A stretch of 64,000 nucleotides of DNA from JBGSUZ01 sp963677505 (lineage in GTDB: Bacteria; Bacillota; Clostridia; Peptostreptococcales; Acidaminobacteraceae): positions 186,001-250,000 of the forward strand of contig CAXXWB010000004.1 in NCBI GenBank assembly GCA_963677505.2. The letters run 5' to 3'. The translations under genes were made by a program, and so were the position numbers. Position 1 is the stretch's first letter. Each line of letters begins with the position of its first letter. This document shows, in pieces, positions 26,082 to 35,327 of this stretch. The notes beneath the pieces were generated by a model, which worked only from the letters and a program-made list of their open reading frames with translations, had not been told where the DNA came from and made no database searches.

Positions 26082-28240
26082 CCTTCAAAAACAAAAATTG
26101 GCCTCTTATTATTGGCGCATCTATGTTGCTGATTCTATGTTTTATTTTAATATTTCCAGATTGGCTCACCAGTAAAAACCCATATGGTCTTTCCTTTATC
26201 AAGTTTTGGATAAATGAGGATGGGGCCCTTAAAATGGCTACTGCGCCCTACCCACCAGGACCCGCCAATCTATTAGGCAGCGATCAAATTGGGAGAGACT
26301 TATTCAGCTTCTTGCTGTATGGTTGTCGACTTACACTGCTCTTAGCTGTTGGCATTACTGCATTTCGATTTTTATTAGCTCTGCCTATGGGTATTGCCGC
26401 AGGCATGTCTAACCCTACAGCACACCGTATCATTGATCGCTTCAATCTTGTTTTTACAACCATTCCACCACTCTTGGTGGCAATTATCGTTCTTAGAATT
26501 GACTTATTTTCCAGCCTATACAAAAGCCAATCCATCGCCATCTTTATAGTGACTCTTACCATGGTTGGTTGGTCTAAAGTTGCCTCTGTCATTGAACACA
26601 GTACCTCTTCCATCATGTCAGAAACCTACATACTTGCAGAGAGAGCGATTGGGAAATCAGAAACTCGCATCGCCAAAGAACACGTTCTGCCCCACCTCCG
26701 CTCTGAGGTGATTATACTTTTCTTCATGGAAATTGCCTCTGCCTTGACTTTGCTTATGCAATTAGGTCTATTTAGTATCTTTGTGGGCAATTTAAAAATT
26801 ATCCGAGATTCTTCATTTGGAGGCTACTCCTATTTTAATGTCACATTTGAACCAGAATGGTCTAGCCTATTGGGTTCAGCGAGAGATTATATCCGTGTAG
26901 CCCCTTGGATTGCCCTCTCAGCAGGTGCTGTGTTTTTCCTGACGGTTCTGAGCTTCAATCTATTTGGAGAAGGACTGCGCCTTCACTTTCAGAAGGCTCA
27001 GCAAAGCAAACCCGTCCCTCTCTTTCATTTCTTCAACCGAAAGTGGCAAATAACTACAGCTATTCTTTTCATAGCCGTCATTCTTTTAAAATGGCCTGCT
27101 TCTTATAGCTTTAATAAAACCTACGAGGCCGATCAACTTTTAAGTTTAGAAAATGCGGAAGCGTTCAGCATTAAGGGTTCCCAAAAATGGATTGAATCGC
27201 AGTTCTCGCTGTTGGAACTTGAACCCTTAAGTGATAAAGGCTATCAGCAAACATTCACTAAAAAAGCTGGCTTTGAATTGGATAACTGTACGCTCCAAAT
27301 TGGAAAAACACCCTTAGTCTATGGCAAAGACTTTGTCCTTTCAGGTGGCAGTTCTATAGAGGGCCATTACCCTGTAATCAACTTTACCGAGAGATTTTAC
27401 AAACTCGATGAAAAGAAAACAACTGCCATTAGCGAGTCTCTTGAAAATCAAATCCTCTATATTGATACTCGCCTTATTTCCATGGAAAATATTTTAAAAA
27501 AGGCTCAATATCTTAAAGTTTTAGGAGCAAAGGGAATCCTTGTATCTGAAGGGATAGATGGCATTGTGCCATTGGCTTTACCTATACCAATTTTCTCTCT
27601 ATCAGAGAATCAGGCCAATACCTTGGAAACAGATATGGTGAAAGGCTTAAAAGCTGATTTCCAGATTCAAGGTAAAGCAATTGAAGGAAAAGGTATCAAC
27701 TATTTTGCCAAAATTACTGGTAAAGAGCCTACAATGGCTCATAACACTTTAATTCTTGGCATGGATTATCAAGCGCCTACCAAAGAGCTTCGCGCTGAAA
27801 AGCTGGCCTTTTTATTTCAATCTCATAGCCAACTTAAATGCCCGTCAGGATAAGATTAATCGCACCTTGGTCTTTGCCATTTTTGACAGTTCCGAAGGAC
27901 TGACCTATTACAGTGAACATGCCCTAGTCCAAAATAAAAATATTAATTTGTATTTGAGACCTTACAGATTTGGAAAACAATCATTTTGAGAAGGTGGCAT
28001 TTTCCGACGCACTTTCTCCGATTTCTAGGTATTTTGGCTTTATCTTTGCAGACCAATTCAAGAAAAATTCAAAGGATTTAATAGATGATAAACCTTTAGT
28101 CCTGAATACTTGGGACCAACTGCTTTACAAAGAAGAGGGTATTACTACCCTAAATATTAAAGACTGTAGGAGAAGGCAATAAAACCCTTTCCGACCTTGG
28201 AACGCACCTGATTAAAACACTGCTTGAAAATACTTATTAA
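26078..28240 (+). pseudogene. DppC-type ABC permease with C-terminal M28-like domain, three frameshifts
   Basis: Residues 1-310 are a DppC/OppC permease: LGSDQIGRDLFSFLLYGCRL, the EAA loop ERAIGKSETRIAKEHVLPH, and PEWSSLLGSARDYIR with FNLFGEGLRLHF. Instead of ending there, an extra membrane helix (about 330-348) leads to an extracytoplasmic domain of about 370 residues with PA-like (LKVLGAKGILVSEG) and M28-like parts (NYFAKITGKEP, LILGMDY, FAIFDSSEG, then a last helix LGTHLIKTLLENTY). Metal ligands are mostly lost. Frameshifts near 27815, 27957 and 28165 interrupt only the domain end; 28240 is the reconstructed stop. Confidence 0.82.
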
Positions 28241-28275
28241 ATGGGCTGACATTCGGCCAGATGGGAAGGTTTCAT

Positions 28276-29126
28276 ATGGAAAAGCCGTTACTCGACCTAA
28301 AAAACTTAACCTTGGGATTTCATACAGAAACAGGCTATGAAGAAATTGTCCATGGCATTGATTTTCAAGTGGCTGAAGGGGAAATTGTCGGTCTTATTGG
28401 AGAATCAGGTTCGGGCAAGACCCTTAGCATGAAAGCTCTATTCGGAGCACCAGGAGAATTCTTTGACTCAAAAGTGACCCACCTCAACTTTGATGGGCAG
28501 CGACCTGACAAAGCTCTCAGATAAGGCATGGAACGCTCTTCCGCGGCAAAACGATTGCCTATATTCCACAAAATGCATCTGACGCTTTAACCCCACATCA
28601 CACCATTGAAAGACAGCTCAGAGAGACGGCTGCAATCCATAAGCTGAGTCTCAGTAAAACTCAAATGATAGAAAAACTAAAATCCGTAGGCATACAAAAC
28701 TGTGAGGCTGTCCTTTCAATGTACCCTAGACAGCTTAGCGGAGGAATGGCGCAGCGTGTATTAATCGCCATGAGTACTTTGTTAGACCCTAAGTTAATCA
28801 TCGCTGACGAACCCACAAGCGCCATAGACGCATCTCTCAAAAATATGGTTTTAAATCTGCTGATGGCTATTAATCAGAAACACAATACCAGTATTATTGT
28901 CATTACCCATGACTTTGATGTGGTTTCTAAAATGTGTCATCGAGCCTATGTCATGCACCGAGGTCGCATTATGGAAGAAGGCAAGGTATCAAAACTCCTA
29001 CATCAACCTGAAAGCAGTTATACAGAAGGTCTGGTAAAATGTTTTGCCTCTCTGTCTGACCCTAACCCAGAGTTCTACACCATGCCGGAAAAGGAGGTCT
29101 ATGATGCCTGCCCTATTTCAAGCTAA
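28276..29126 (+). pseudogene. ABC ATPase, DppD type, two frameshifts
   Basis: The start at 28276 follows GGGAAGG. The first frame gives the Walker A (GLIGESGSGKTLSMKAL) to about 28502; a shift there and another near 28538 restore AYIPQNASDALTPHHTI (Q-loop) and then the intact part with LSGGMAQRVLIAMSTL (signature), IIADEPTSAID (Walker B) and ITHDFDVV (switch His). All ATPase motifs survive. Oligopeptide/dipeptide importer class; it should pair with the following DppF-like ATPase to drive the two M28-fused permeases. It overlaps the next gene by 23 bases. Confidence 0.85.
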
Positions 29127-29887
29127 AAACATTAGCAAAACTTTTCAAATTGATAGAGGTCCTTTCAAAAAAAAGCTTGAAGCCACTGCCCTTAAAGAGG
29201 TGAGTTTGACCATTGAAGCAGGTACGACTTGGGGGACTCATTGGAGAAAGTGGCTCAGGCAAGACTACTTTCGGGCGGATTGTCTCCCAACTGACACCAG
29301 CCGATGAGGGGACCCTGTTTTTCGACAATTGCACTTACGACCTTACTGGAAGGGACTCCATTGGAGATTTTCGTAAATCTATGCAAATTGTCTTTCAAAT
29401 GGCGTCTAATCCTCTTGACCCTATGAGAAGTATTTATCAGCTTTTAAAAGACCCTTTGGACTTGAATTTTAATATGAAACCCCTAGAGGCCCACGATGTT
29501 ATTTTAAAGCTCATTGACCAAGTAAAGCTCTCGCCTGAGCACCTAAGCCGTTATCCGCTCCAACTTAGCGGCGGTCAAAGACAACGAATTTGTATCGCTA
29601 GAGCCCTTGCCACTGAGCCAAAGTTTTTAATATTGGACGAGCCCGTCTCTGCCTTGGATGTCTCCGTCCAAGGTCAAATAATGAATTTACTCACCGCTCT
29701 GAAAACAGAACTGGATTTGACTTATCTCTTTATCACACACGATCTCCATTTAGCCAGAAAATTCTGCAGCCATATTGCGGTGATGAAGTCTGGTAAAATT
29801 GTGGAAGCAGGTCCTGTGGAAGAGCTGTTTAGGAACCCTAAAAGTGACTATACAAATCATTTACTTCAGTCTCTAGCAGACGCATAA
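29104..29887 (+). pseudogene. ABC ATPase, DppF/OppF type, one frameshift
   Basis: AAGGAGG precedes ATGATG at 29101/29104. The N-terminal part ALFQAKNISKTFQI runs to about 29223, where one base shifts the frame; it then continues GLIGESGSGKTTFGRIV (Walker A), VFQMASNPLDPMRSI, LSGGQRQRICIARALA, FLILDEPVSALD and ITHDLHLA to the stop at 29887. Residue VFQMASNPLDPM replaces the common VFQDPYSSLNPR. Energises the same transporter. A terminator follows 17 bases later, and no substrate-binding protein gene is adjacent. Confidence 0.85.
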
Positions 29888-29904
29888 AATCCCTTGAATA
29901 AACA

Positions 29905-29949
29905 TAAAATGAACCCTAGGATCTGGATAAACCTAGAGTTCATTTTTTA
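29905..29949 (+). terminator. Terminator of the M28-ABC operon
   Basis: ATGAAC-C-CTAGG pairs with CCTAG-A-GTTCAT (one mismatch) around an 11-base loop, followed by six T. It also has an A run on its left side, so it may serve the convergent DUF4003 gene as well. Confidence 0.75.
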
Positions 29950-29971
29950 TTTATCGAGTTTCTTTGTTGCG

Positions 29972-30964
29972 CTAATTCGCCGCACTCGCCGCCGCTGCAC
30001 TTGATGCTGCTGCCGCTGCAACCATGGCCGTCTGCTGAGCAATGATGATAGAGGTTATGCTATTGGCAACCGTGGCCCCAATTAAGTTATTACTCAACCG
30101 ATCGGCATAAAAATCAGAAACGATAGACGCTGCCAAAATGCCTCTCAAATTGCTGTTGATGCCCCAAAAACCGTAGCCATCTGTTTGGTAAAGATATTCA
30201 TAGACCTCTAAAACTTCATCGGCTATTTCCTCGGGCTGATCGGAGATCAACGCCAAAACCCCGAGGCTTACGAGTCCTTGATATTTCAATTTACATGGAC
30301 TAGACTTAAGGCTTTGTTGAATCCGCATGGCTTTGTCGCATTTAGCTTCAGCAGATTCTTCACCCATAGAAAGGACGTGGGATAGGCTTTGAAGTTCATT
30401 GCTCTTATACAGTCCCCTCTGATTGAGAATCTGATAACATTTTTCCATTTCTTCTGATGTTTTTTCTACATCCAACTCAGAAGCTGCCAATACTGAGGCT
30501 AAGACATAATCGTCTTGGGATGTCAGCCAAAAATGATTCTTTTTCATATTTTGATAGATTCGATCCATGCGCTCATAGACTACAGGGTAGTTGGAAGGCT
30601 CAGCACTAATGGCGATGGTCACTGCTGCAAGAGGTAAATAGCTTCCCCTGTTAAAACCCGACGCCTTAAGGTCTTCATAAACCCTATTGGCGCGCTCAAA
30701 GATTTCTTCGTATCCTGACTCATTTGCCAACAGCATGGCCACAATCATTTCATTGTGTCCCCTAAAATAGGAAACCCACGAAGTTTGAGCTTTGATATAT
30801 TCTTTAACTTCTCTAATGTGTTCAATATTGACTTTTGCTTCTCTTGTAGCGCAAATCATTGCACCAAAATGCTGAATGAGATGGGACTCCCACTTAAATG
30901 AATGCTTCAATTCATGAAAATTATCTGCCATTAAATCGACTTTTGCTTGTAATTCTGTATTCAC
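29972..30964 (-). CDS. DUF4003 family protein
   Basis: A 330-residue, mostly helical protein matching what I know of the DUF4003 family of Firmicutes. Repeated helical pairs of about 45 residues are seen (YEEIFERANRVYEDLKASGF, YPVVYERMDRIYQNMKKNHF, then a third similar one), like a TPR-type solenoid. The tail is very Ala/Ser-rich and may be a membrane-associated or flexible end. The start is a GTG with an AGGAAGAGG ribosome site. Function unknown; it stands alone. Confidence 0.72.
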   Translation of the reverse strand: MNTELQAKVDLMADNFHELKHSFKWESHLIQHFGAMICATREAKVNIEHIREVKEYIKAQTSWVSYFRGHNEMIVAMLLANESGYEEIFERANRVYEDLKASGFNRGSYLPLAAVTIAISAEPSNYPVVYERMDRIYQNMKKNHFWLTSQDDYVLASVLAASELDVEKTSEEMEKCYQILNQRGLYKSNELQSLSHVLSMGEESAEAKCDKAMRIQQSLKSSPCKLKYQGLVSLGVLALISDQPEEIADEVLEVYEYLYQTDGYGFWGINSNLRGILAASIVSDFYADRLSNNLIGATVANSITSIIIAQQTAMVAAAAASSAAAASAAN

Positions 30965-31032
30965 GGCACACCTCTTCCTGTATGTTTGCTCCTATTTTAA
31001 ATCATACATATTAATGAATGCCTAAAAAAGTA

Positions 31033-31281
31033 TTAACAATTGCAAGATCCACCGTTAAAAATGGCCTGAGCGCAACCAACGCCCGCTTCAACTGTCACTG
31101 CACTGGTCGGACAATTGCTCATACAAGCCCCGCACTCAATACAGCGTTTTGGGTGTTGAAGAGTGGCCTTCCTATTTATGACTTCTATAACCCTGAGAGG
31201 GCAAACGGTCTGGCATAAACCACAGCCAACGCATTTATCTTCTTCCATTTTCAAGGTATTAAATTCTGATATATATTCCAT
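31033..31281 (-). CDS. hgcB: HgcB, 2[4Fe-4S] ferredoxin of mercury methylation
   Basis: The start at 31281 has GGAGGCGCT directly before it; the frame stays open 20 codons upstream into hgcA. It has 82 residues with two cluster motifs, CVGCGLCQTVCP (residues 17-28) and CIECGACMSNCP (47-58), then the extra conserved Cys in AGVGCA (residue 70) and a C-terminal C-N-C. HgcB gives electrons to HgcA to reduce its corrinoid and may hand over mercury through the tail cysteines. Most HgcB I recall end in an adjacent Cys pair; here they are separated by one residue. It follows hgcA by 8 bases. Confidence 0.93.
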   Translation of the reverse strand: MEYISEFNTLKMEEDKCVGCGLCQTVCPLRVIEVINRKATLQHPKRCIECGACMSNCPTSAVTVEAGVGCAQAIFNGGSCNC

Positions 31282-31289
31282 AGCGCCTC

Positions 31290-32459
31290 CTATACCCAAA
31301 GACCTAAAATCATTAAAACGATACTGCTTCCAATCACCCAAGGAACCGTCTTTTTAAACTTCTCCACTTCGTAAGCCACCCCTGAAAGAGAAGTAAATGT
31401 AGTGGAACCTGTGAAATTTAAAGCAATATATGCAATCGCCAAAATCCATAGCAGACTGAGGCCGAAGAAGCCTCCTGTGCTGTTTCCCAACATAAAAATA
31501 TCTCTTCCCATCCAAAGAAGTCCTGTCATCGGTAGTGAAAGGGCTAAGCTTTTTAAAGAAAATGCCCTAAAGGGAAGCTTTGGAAGTGCCCACGGGAAAA
31601 TAACTGCCCCTGTGAAAAGGGCTATTAAAAATGGCAACACTTGATAAATTGGCGTTATAAGCGAAAATACCTTAGTTTCCCAAATAAAGTTATATACAAT
31701 CAAGAACAGGTACACCGCTCCAAGGTATTTAAAGCTCATGAGGAACTCAATTGGAGTTAAAACAAGCCTTTCTCGCCAATTAAAGCTTACCGTCCGCTGT
31801 GCTTCTGTGGCCCTACAATCTTGATCAAGATAAGAGTCTATATCTTCAGCGCGGATAGGTCCATAAGTTATATTCATCTGTGTGAGTTTTTTGACAATAT
31901 GAGGCGTCATGCGAGAAGCGCCCAGTTGAGGTAATATCACCCTTTTTGCCCCAGTGACCTTGCCTACCTGATTTTTAACCAGCTGGAAAATCAGTTCTTC
32001 TGTTCCAAAAGTTCCTTTGCCTGCCGCACACCAAACGTTGACGCCCTTTGTATCCAAAACCAATAGCCAATAGGCATCTTTCCTAAGCTGACTTCTCACT
32101 GCATCTAAAGTTAGCTTGTAGTTGCATGTAACAAGAACAGGGGTATTCGCGCTTTTTACGGCTAAATTTTCGTCGCCTATAAAATACAGCCCTGGTGGAA
32201 AATGATAGGCCATACGGTACAGACCCAATCTTACCATGATAGACCCTAAACGGTCTTTTATCATTATTTCACGACTGAGTACAGGAATTCTAATCCCTTC
32301 AATATTTAAACTGTTGGTGATTAAATGACTAATCCACTTGTCTTCATATGGCGTCTCAGGACGGGCCATGATTTCTTCAAGTTGTATGTCCGGCCTACAG
32401 CCGGTATAGGTTTCAACCACTCAGCAAGATTTTGAACCGCTAACCATATTAAATTCCAT
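31290..32459 (-). CDS. hgcA: HgcA, corrinoid protein of mercury methylation, with in-frame TGA at codon 13
   Basis: The cap-helix motif NVWCAAGKG is diagnostic; its Cys (residue 144 counted from the ATG) is the lower axial ligand of cobalt. A soluble corrinoid domain (about 60-230) precedes about five membrane helices (about 245-389), as in HgcA. It moves a methyl group to Hg(II). The ATG at 32459 has an AGGAGGTAACT site but meets TGA after 12 codons (GSKSC-stop-VVETYTGC); a GTG at 32420 could start the frame but has no ribosome site. TGA may encode selenocysteine (a SECIS-like hairpin follows), or be an error or mutation. hgcB follows. Confidence 0.92.
32390..32423 (-). promoter_or_regulatory. 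SECIS-like hairpin after the in-frame TGA of hgcA
   Basis: The TGA is at 32423-32421. Sixteen bases later CCGGC pairs with GCCGG around the loop TGTAG (stem 32404-32390); a small outer TAT/ATA pairing is possible. The distance to the loop (21 bases) and a G among its first two bases fit the published general model of bacterial SECIS elements. The structure is short and could be chance. Confidence 0.35.
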
Positions 32460-32550
32460 AGTTACCTCCTTTATAAATTAAAAAAACGTTATATTTTATT
32501 GAATGCTTTTTCTTGTTTGCCTTCTCCCTATAAAGTAAACTATTTAGGTA

Positions 32551-32567
32551 AGCTAAATAATTTAGCT
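32551..32567. repeat. Perfect inverted repeat upstream of the MFS gene
   Basis: AGCTAAA-TAA-TTTAGCT lies 13 bases before the MFS start, covering the place of an operator in the space shared with the divergent hgcAB unit. No regulator gene is adjacent. Confidence 0.4.
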
Positions 32568-32579
32568 AGGGGGTTCCTC

Positions 32580-33812
32580 ATGGTTTCTATTCTAAAAGAT
32601 TATCAGCGGTATTTCAAAAATATTTCTACGAACATTTCACTTTATTACATGATTTTGCTGGTTTCTGCTATTACCAGCTCCGCATTTAACATACTTCTAG
32701 GCATTTATTTAAAAAATATGGGACAGACTGAAACCTTTGTAGGCGGAATTCTTTCCCTGATGACCCTTGGGGTCGGAATTGGCGCCTTCCCTGTCACTAT
32801 GATTTCTGACCGTTTTAGCAAGAAGAAAACCATTTTTGTCGGGCTGATTATTATGATTTTAGCAGGCCTTGCCATGATCAACATAAGCTATTTGCCCATG
32901 GTTCAAGTCAGCGCCTTTATTTTTGGCATTGGCCAGGCTGCAGTTATGATTTTACAAGGTCCTATCCTCTATGAAAACACTCCAGAGGCTGATCGGGTGA
33001 CCGCCTTTAGCATGGCTTTTGTTCTCCAAAACATTTCCTTTGTACTCAGCAGCTTCTTTCTCGGTCACGCTTCTAGTATCCTCTCAACCAGAACAAATGC
33101 CATTTTGGGAAACCAATATGTCCTTAATGCCTCTACCCTTCTGCTCTTCATTCCCTTGATAGGGGCGCTAAAATTCAAAGGAGAGAGCATGCTAAAATGT
33201 TCTCGCACTGTCAGCGTAAAAGAATCTGCCATGGTTACACTAAAAGGTTATCAGGCAGTTCTTAAAGGTGATTCCTTATACTATATCCTTCAAGTTTCCT
33301 TGATTGGTTTTGGCGCCGGAATGATTGTACCCTTCTTCAGTATTTATTTGAAATTCATGTTGTCTATCAACGACGGTGTGGTTGGCACCATTATGGCCAT
33401 CAGCCAGGTGGGAACAATACTAGGAGGCTTAATTGTGGCGCCTCTCGCTCAAAAAATTGGCAGGGTAAAAACCGTTCTCATTTGTCAGCTTTTATCCATT
33501 CCCTTCCTACTTTCTATTTCAATCCCTCAAGGCATTGTCATAATCACCATTTCATTTTTCTTTAGGTCTTCATTAATGAATATGGCAGGTCCTATTATTA
33601 GTAGCCTTTCCATGGACATTGTAGGCGATGAAATTCGTACCCATATGAGCAGTATGGTTTCCATGACCGCTCAACTGTTTCGCGCTCTGGGTATCTTTGT
33701 TGGGGGTTATATCATGTACAACGTCAGCTACAACACCCCTTATTACTTTACAATCATTTGCTATCTGATCGGCACCGCAATTTTTTACAGTATTTTCAAA
33801 GATAAAGATTGA
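32580..33812 (+). CDS. MFS transporter
   Basis: The start at 32580 follows GGGGG; a longer frame from 32499 has no ribosome site and covers the promoter region. 410 residues with twelve membrane helices; the loop 2-3 motif is ISDRFSKKKT and the second-half copy APLAQKIGRVKT. The central loop lies around residues 205-230. It is divergent from hgcA with 120 bases between; whether it exports a metal or drug is unknown. No substrate can be told from sequence. Confidence 0.85.
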   Translation: MVSILKDYQRYFKNISTNISLYYMILLVSAITSSAFNILLGIYLKNMGQTETFVGGILSLMTLGVGIGAFPVTMISDRFSKKKTIFVGLIIMILAGLAMINISYLPMVQVSAFIFGIGQAAVMILQGPILYENTPEADRVTAFSMAFVLQNISFVLSSFFLGHASSILSTRTNAILGNQYVLNASTLLLFIPLIGALKFKGESMLKCSRTVSVKESAMVTLKGYQAVLKGDSLYYILQVSLIGFGAGMIVPFFSIYLKFMLSINDGVVGTIMAISQVGTILGGLIVAPLAQKIGRVKTVLICQLLSIPFLLSISIPQGIVIITISFFFRSSLMNMAGPIISSLSMDIVGDEIRTHMSSMVSMTAQLFRALGIFVGGYIMYNVSYNTPYYFTIICYLIGTAIFYSIFKDKD

Positions 33813-33872
33813 TTTTGAATATTCTTTTAAAATTCGGGCATATATCCTATGCAGATGTCTGCGTAAGGAGTG

Positions 33873-35192
33873 ATGAATATGGAAAACCCACAAGCATCCT
33901 ATACGCCTATTGAAACCACAAATTTAAAGGAAATAATGACGTCTTTTATCCAATCCATTGATTTTGTTAATTATTTGCTTAAAAATCACCACCGACGGGT
34001 CGCCGTCATTGCAAATGCCATTGGACTTGCCTATGGACTTGATCCTAAACAACAACAAAACTTAGTTTTAGCCGCATCTCTTCACGACATAGGCGCCCTT
34101 ACAATTGAAGAAAGAGACCAACTCCTTCAGATGGATATAGAAAACCCACACCCTCATGCGATTCTCGGTTCCATGATGCTAGCGCCTTTTAGCTACTTTA
34201 AAGATATTTCAAAAATAATCAAATACCATCATGTCTATTGGGACCAAGGACACGGACCATTGATGACTGCAGAAGATATTCCTATAGAGTCCTATTTGCT
34301 TCACCTATCAGATCGAATTGACATTTTAATTGACAACGATATGTGGATCATTGATCAAATCGAAATGATTAGGGACCAAATTATCGCCTTGAAAGGAAGT
34401 GTTTTCACCCCTGAAGGGGTTAAGGCTTTCGTCAGCGTATCTAATACTGAAAATTTTTGGTTGGATATAGAAAATGTCCCACTAACACAGCTTTTAGACA
34501 CGGTTTTATTGGATGAAGCCAAGATTCCTATGACCATTGATTTATTAGAAGAATTGTCATTTACCTTGTCTAGAATCATTGACTACAGAAGTGAATTTAC
34601 CGCTACCCATTCCTACGGTGTCGCCATGGTGGCTCATGAACTTGGTCGATTATACGGTTTAGATGATATCACTTGCCGCAAGCTAAGGATTGCTGGCTAT
34701 CTTCACGACATCGGCAAAATTGCTGTCCCTACTGAAATTGTTGAGAAACCCTCTAAGCTCAACAATTCTGAATACAATCAGATGAAAGCTCATGTTTACT
34801 ATTCTCATATGATTCTAAAAAATATCCGAGGACTAGAAGACATTTGTAATTGGGCTTCCCTCCATCACGAGCGTTTAGATGGCACGGGTTATCCCTTCCA
34901 CTTGAAACTTTGCAGTTTTACAAAGGAAACAGAAATATTGGCATATGCCGACATTTTTACTGCCTTAACCGAACATCGACCCTATAGAGATGGAAAAAAT
35001 GATGAGCGGGTTCTCAGAATTATTCGAGACGATATTGTCCCTCAACTAGGAGGCGATGTTTATACTTTGATTGAAGAAAACATTGACGACCTTTACGTAC
35101 TAAGGGCCAAGTCCCAAACAGAGGCACTTTCAGCTTATAGAGAAGCTATGAAGGCTGTTAAAACAGGATTAGAAGGCGCTTCAGTCGATTAA
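33873..35192 (+). CDS. Tandem HD / HD-GYP domain phosphodiesterase
   Basis: About 438 residues with two HD domains and no membrane segment. The first (about 30-190) has ASLHDIGALTIEERD and KYHHVYWDQGHG, a degenerate HD-GYP lacking GYP. The second (about 240-410) has YLHDIGKIAVPTEIVEKPSKL and LHHERLDGTGYP, a full HD-GYP motif for hydrolysing cyclic di-GMP. AAGGAG precedes; ATG 33873 or ATG 33879 are both possible, the second having better spacing. No sensor domain is fused, so the first HD may be regulatory. Confidence 0.85.
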   Translation: MNMENPQASYTPIETTNLKEIMTSFIQSIDFVNYLLKNHHRRVAVIANAIGLAYGLDPKQQQNLVLAASLHDIGALTIEERDQLLQMDIENPHPHAILGSMMLAPFSYFKDISKIIKYHHVYWDQGHGPLMTAEDIPIESYLLHLSDRIDILIDNDMWIIDQIEMIRDQIIALKGSVFTPEGVKAFVSVSNTENFWLDIENVPLTQLLDTVLLDEAKIPMTIDLLEELSFTLSRIIDYRSEFTATHSYGVAMVAHELGRLYGLDDITCRKLRIAGYLHDIGKIAVPTEIVEKPSKLNNSEYNQMKAHVYYSHMILKNIRGLEDICNWASLHHERLDGTGYPFHLKLCSFTKETEILAYADIFTALTEHRPYRDGKNDERVLRIIRDDIVPQLGGDVYTLIEENIDDLYVLRAKSQTEALSAYREAMKAVKTGLEGASVD

Positions 35193-35241
35193 CCCAATAA
35201 TTACACAAGATTAGTTAAATTATACTTGACCCCATAAACAC

Positions 35242-35273
35242 GAAAGGACCGTGAATCATTTCACGGTCCTTTC
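35242..35273 (+). terminator. Long perfect hairpin between convergent genes
   Basis: GAAAGGACCGTGAA and its complement form a 14-bp perfect stem with a 4-base loop. The T tract after it is weak (TTTCATGTTTATT), but the position between two convergent genes suggests a terminator for both. Confidence 0.65.
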
Positions 35274-35327
35274 ATGTTTATTAATTCAGTTTTTTATTTT
35301 ATTAATCTCAATTGACCACGCCTATTA

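Noticed and set aside
31281..31341. Longer hgcB start at 31341
   Set aside because: The extra 20 residues overlap the end of hgcA and lack a ribosome site; GGAGGCGCT stands directly before ATG 31281.
32418..32420. GTG at 32420 as the normal start of hgcA
   Set aside because: Not excluded, but no ribosome site precedes it, while ATG 32459 in the same frame has a very strong one; kept as the alternative.
35242..35273. Hairpin as a CRISPR repeat or riboswitch
   Set aside because: It is a single perfect stem between convergent genes without repetition; a terminator is the plain reading.
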